Assembly (NCBI GenBank): GCA_036338025.1
Contig: JAYZDB010000300.1
Coordinates: 1-24,842, forward strand
Source: JAYZDB01 sp036338025
GTDB lineage: Bacteria; Planctomycetota; UBA1135; UBA2386
DNA: 24,842 nucleotides
Direction: 5' to 3'
Shown here: one piece after another, positions 24,501 to 24,842 of the stretch
Layout of the letters: each line of letters starts with the position of its first letter
How positions within the stretch are numbered: the stretch's first letter is position 1
Notes under the pieces: generated by a model
The model's database searches: none
What the model was told of the DNA's origin: nothing
What the model saw: the letters and a program-made list of their open reading frames with translations, nothing else
Made by a program: the position numbers and the translations under genes

Positions 24501-24842
24501 ATGAAGATCCTCCGCCCACTGATCCTGCTCGGTCTGGCCAGCTCCTGCGCTCTCGAGGCTGATGCTGGCGAGACCTCTGGCGCAGCCGATAAACCAACGA
24601 ACTTCCTGGTGATCCTCGCCGATGACCTCGGCTATTCCGACACCGGATGCTACGGCGGGGAAATCGCGACCCCGAACCTCGACGCCCTGGCGACGGGCGG
24701 GCTGCGGTTCACCCAATTCTACAACACCGGACGCTGCTGGCCGACGCGCGCTGCCCTGATGACCGGCTACTACGCCCAACAAGTCCGCCGCGACAAGCTG
24801 CCCGGCATACGCTCTGGCGGTGGCGGCAAACGCCCGGCGTGG
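24501..24842 (+). CDS. Sulfatase (arylsulfatase family), 3'-truncated by window edge
   Basis: The frame is open from ATG 24501 to the last base (114 codons), so most of the protein lies outside the window. The N-terminus is hydrophobic (MKILRPLILLGLASSCA), probably a signal peptide. NFLVILADDLGYSD supplies the paired metal-binding aspartates (Asp41, Asp42). GRCWPTRAALMTGYY contains the C-x-P-x-R formylglycine motif at Cys79, so the enzyme needs a formylglycine-generating enzyme for activity. Planctomycetes carry many such genes for sulfated polysaccharides. A 39-codon ORF from 24385 overlaps its start by ATGA but has no recognisable sequence. The 263 bp upstream of 24501 hold no feature I can name. 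Confidence 0.92.
   Translation, partial: MKILRPLILLGLASSCALEADAGETSGAADKPTNFLVILADDLGYSDTGCYGGEIATPNLDALATGGLRFTQFYNTGRCWPTRAALMTGYYAQQVRRDKLPGIRSGGGGKRPAW

Noticed and set aside
24385..24504. 39-codon ORF overlapping the sulfatase start by ATGA
   Set aside because: There is no ribosome-binding site and no recognisable sequence. The overlap could be chance, so I note it only with the sulfatase.
1..24842. Mobile element, CRISPR array, tRNA or rRNA
   Set aside because: I found no transposase or integrase motif, no regular short repeats, and no tRNA cloverleaf or rRNA-like sequence on reading through.

Overview
The window is high-GC, densely packed bacterial DNA with many GTG and TTG starts. 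The gene content suggests a member of the Planctomycetota or a close relative. It holds a CxPxR sulfatase, a BNR/Asp-box secreted protein, a single-cysteine redoxin lipoprotein, a PHB-depolymerase-like esterase, and a secreted phosphatase starting with a Cys/Gly/Pro-rich beta-sandwich of a kind I associate with deep-branching planctomycetes. The taxonomic call is inference. Genes at both window edges are cut off. I see no rRNA, tRNA, CRISPR array, transposase or integrase.

Layout. (1) 1-5123: the 3' part of a BNR-repeat secreted protein (+) meets two minus-strand exported phosphoesterase-superfamily genes (an EEP lipoprotein, and a calcineurin-like phosphatase with a C-terminal DNRLRE domain). 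(2) 5229-8074 (-): a B12-binding-type radical SAM enzyme with a C-terminal PqqD-like domain, followed by a SAM methyltransferase. (3) 8408-13619 (+): a tightly coupled operon of DUF4956 membrane protein, CotH-kinase/beta-helix protein, VTC-type (TTM) polyphosphate-polymerase-like protein and OprO/P-like porin, divergent from region 2. (4) 13634-21845 (-): an eight-gene operon that looks like a RiPP (ribosomally made, post-translationally modified peptide) system. In transcription order it encodes a PqqD/S26-peptidase/methyltransferase triple fusion, a GT-B-like transferase, a 42-codon peptide gene, a SPASM radical SAM enzyme fused to a PqqD-like domain, an HPr-kinase-like protein, an ABC ATPase, an ABC-2 permease and a nucleotidyltransferase. 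(5) 22240-24842: an exported esterase (+), a redoxin lipoprotein (-) and the start of a sulfatase (+).

The most notable system is region 4. A short charged peptide with a YxxP-type leader motif (as in lasso-peptide leaders) lies directly upstream of a maturase that carries its own putative leader-binding domain. A second PqqD-like domain is fused to a leader-peptidase-like domain and a methyltransferase. A kinase, a nucleotidyltransferase and a GT-B-like transferase could add phosphate, nucleotide or sugar/polyol groups, and the ABC pair could export the product. No lasso cyclase, lanthipeptide synthetase or YcaO is present, so this does not match a RiPP class I can name. A strong hairpin separates the peptide gene from the maturase gene. 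Region 3 is a second coherent unit, plausibly for envelope phosphorylation or polyphosphate handling.
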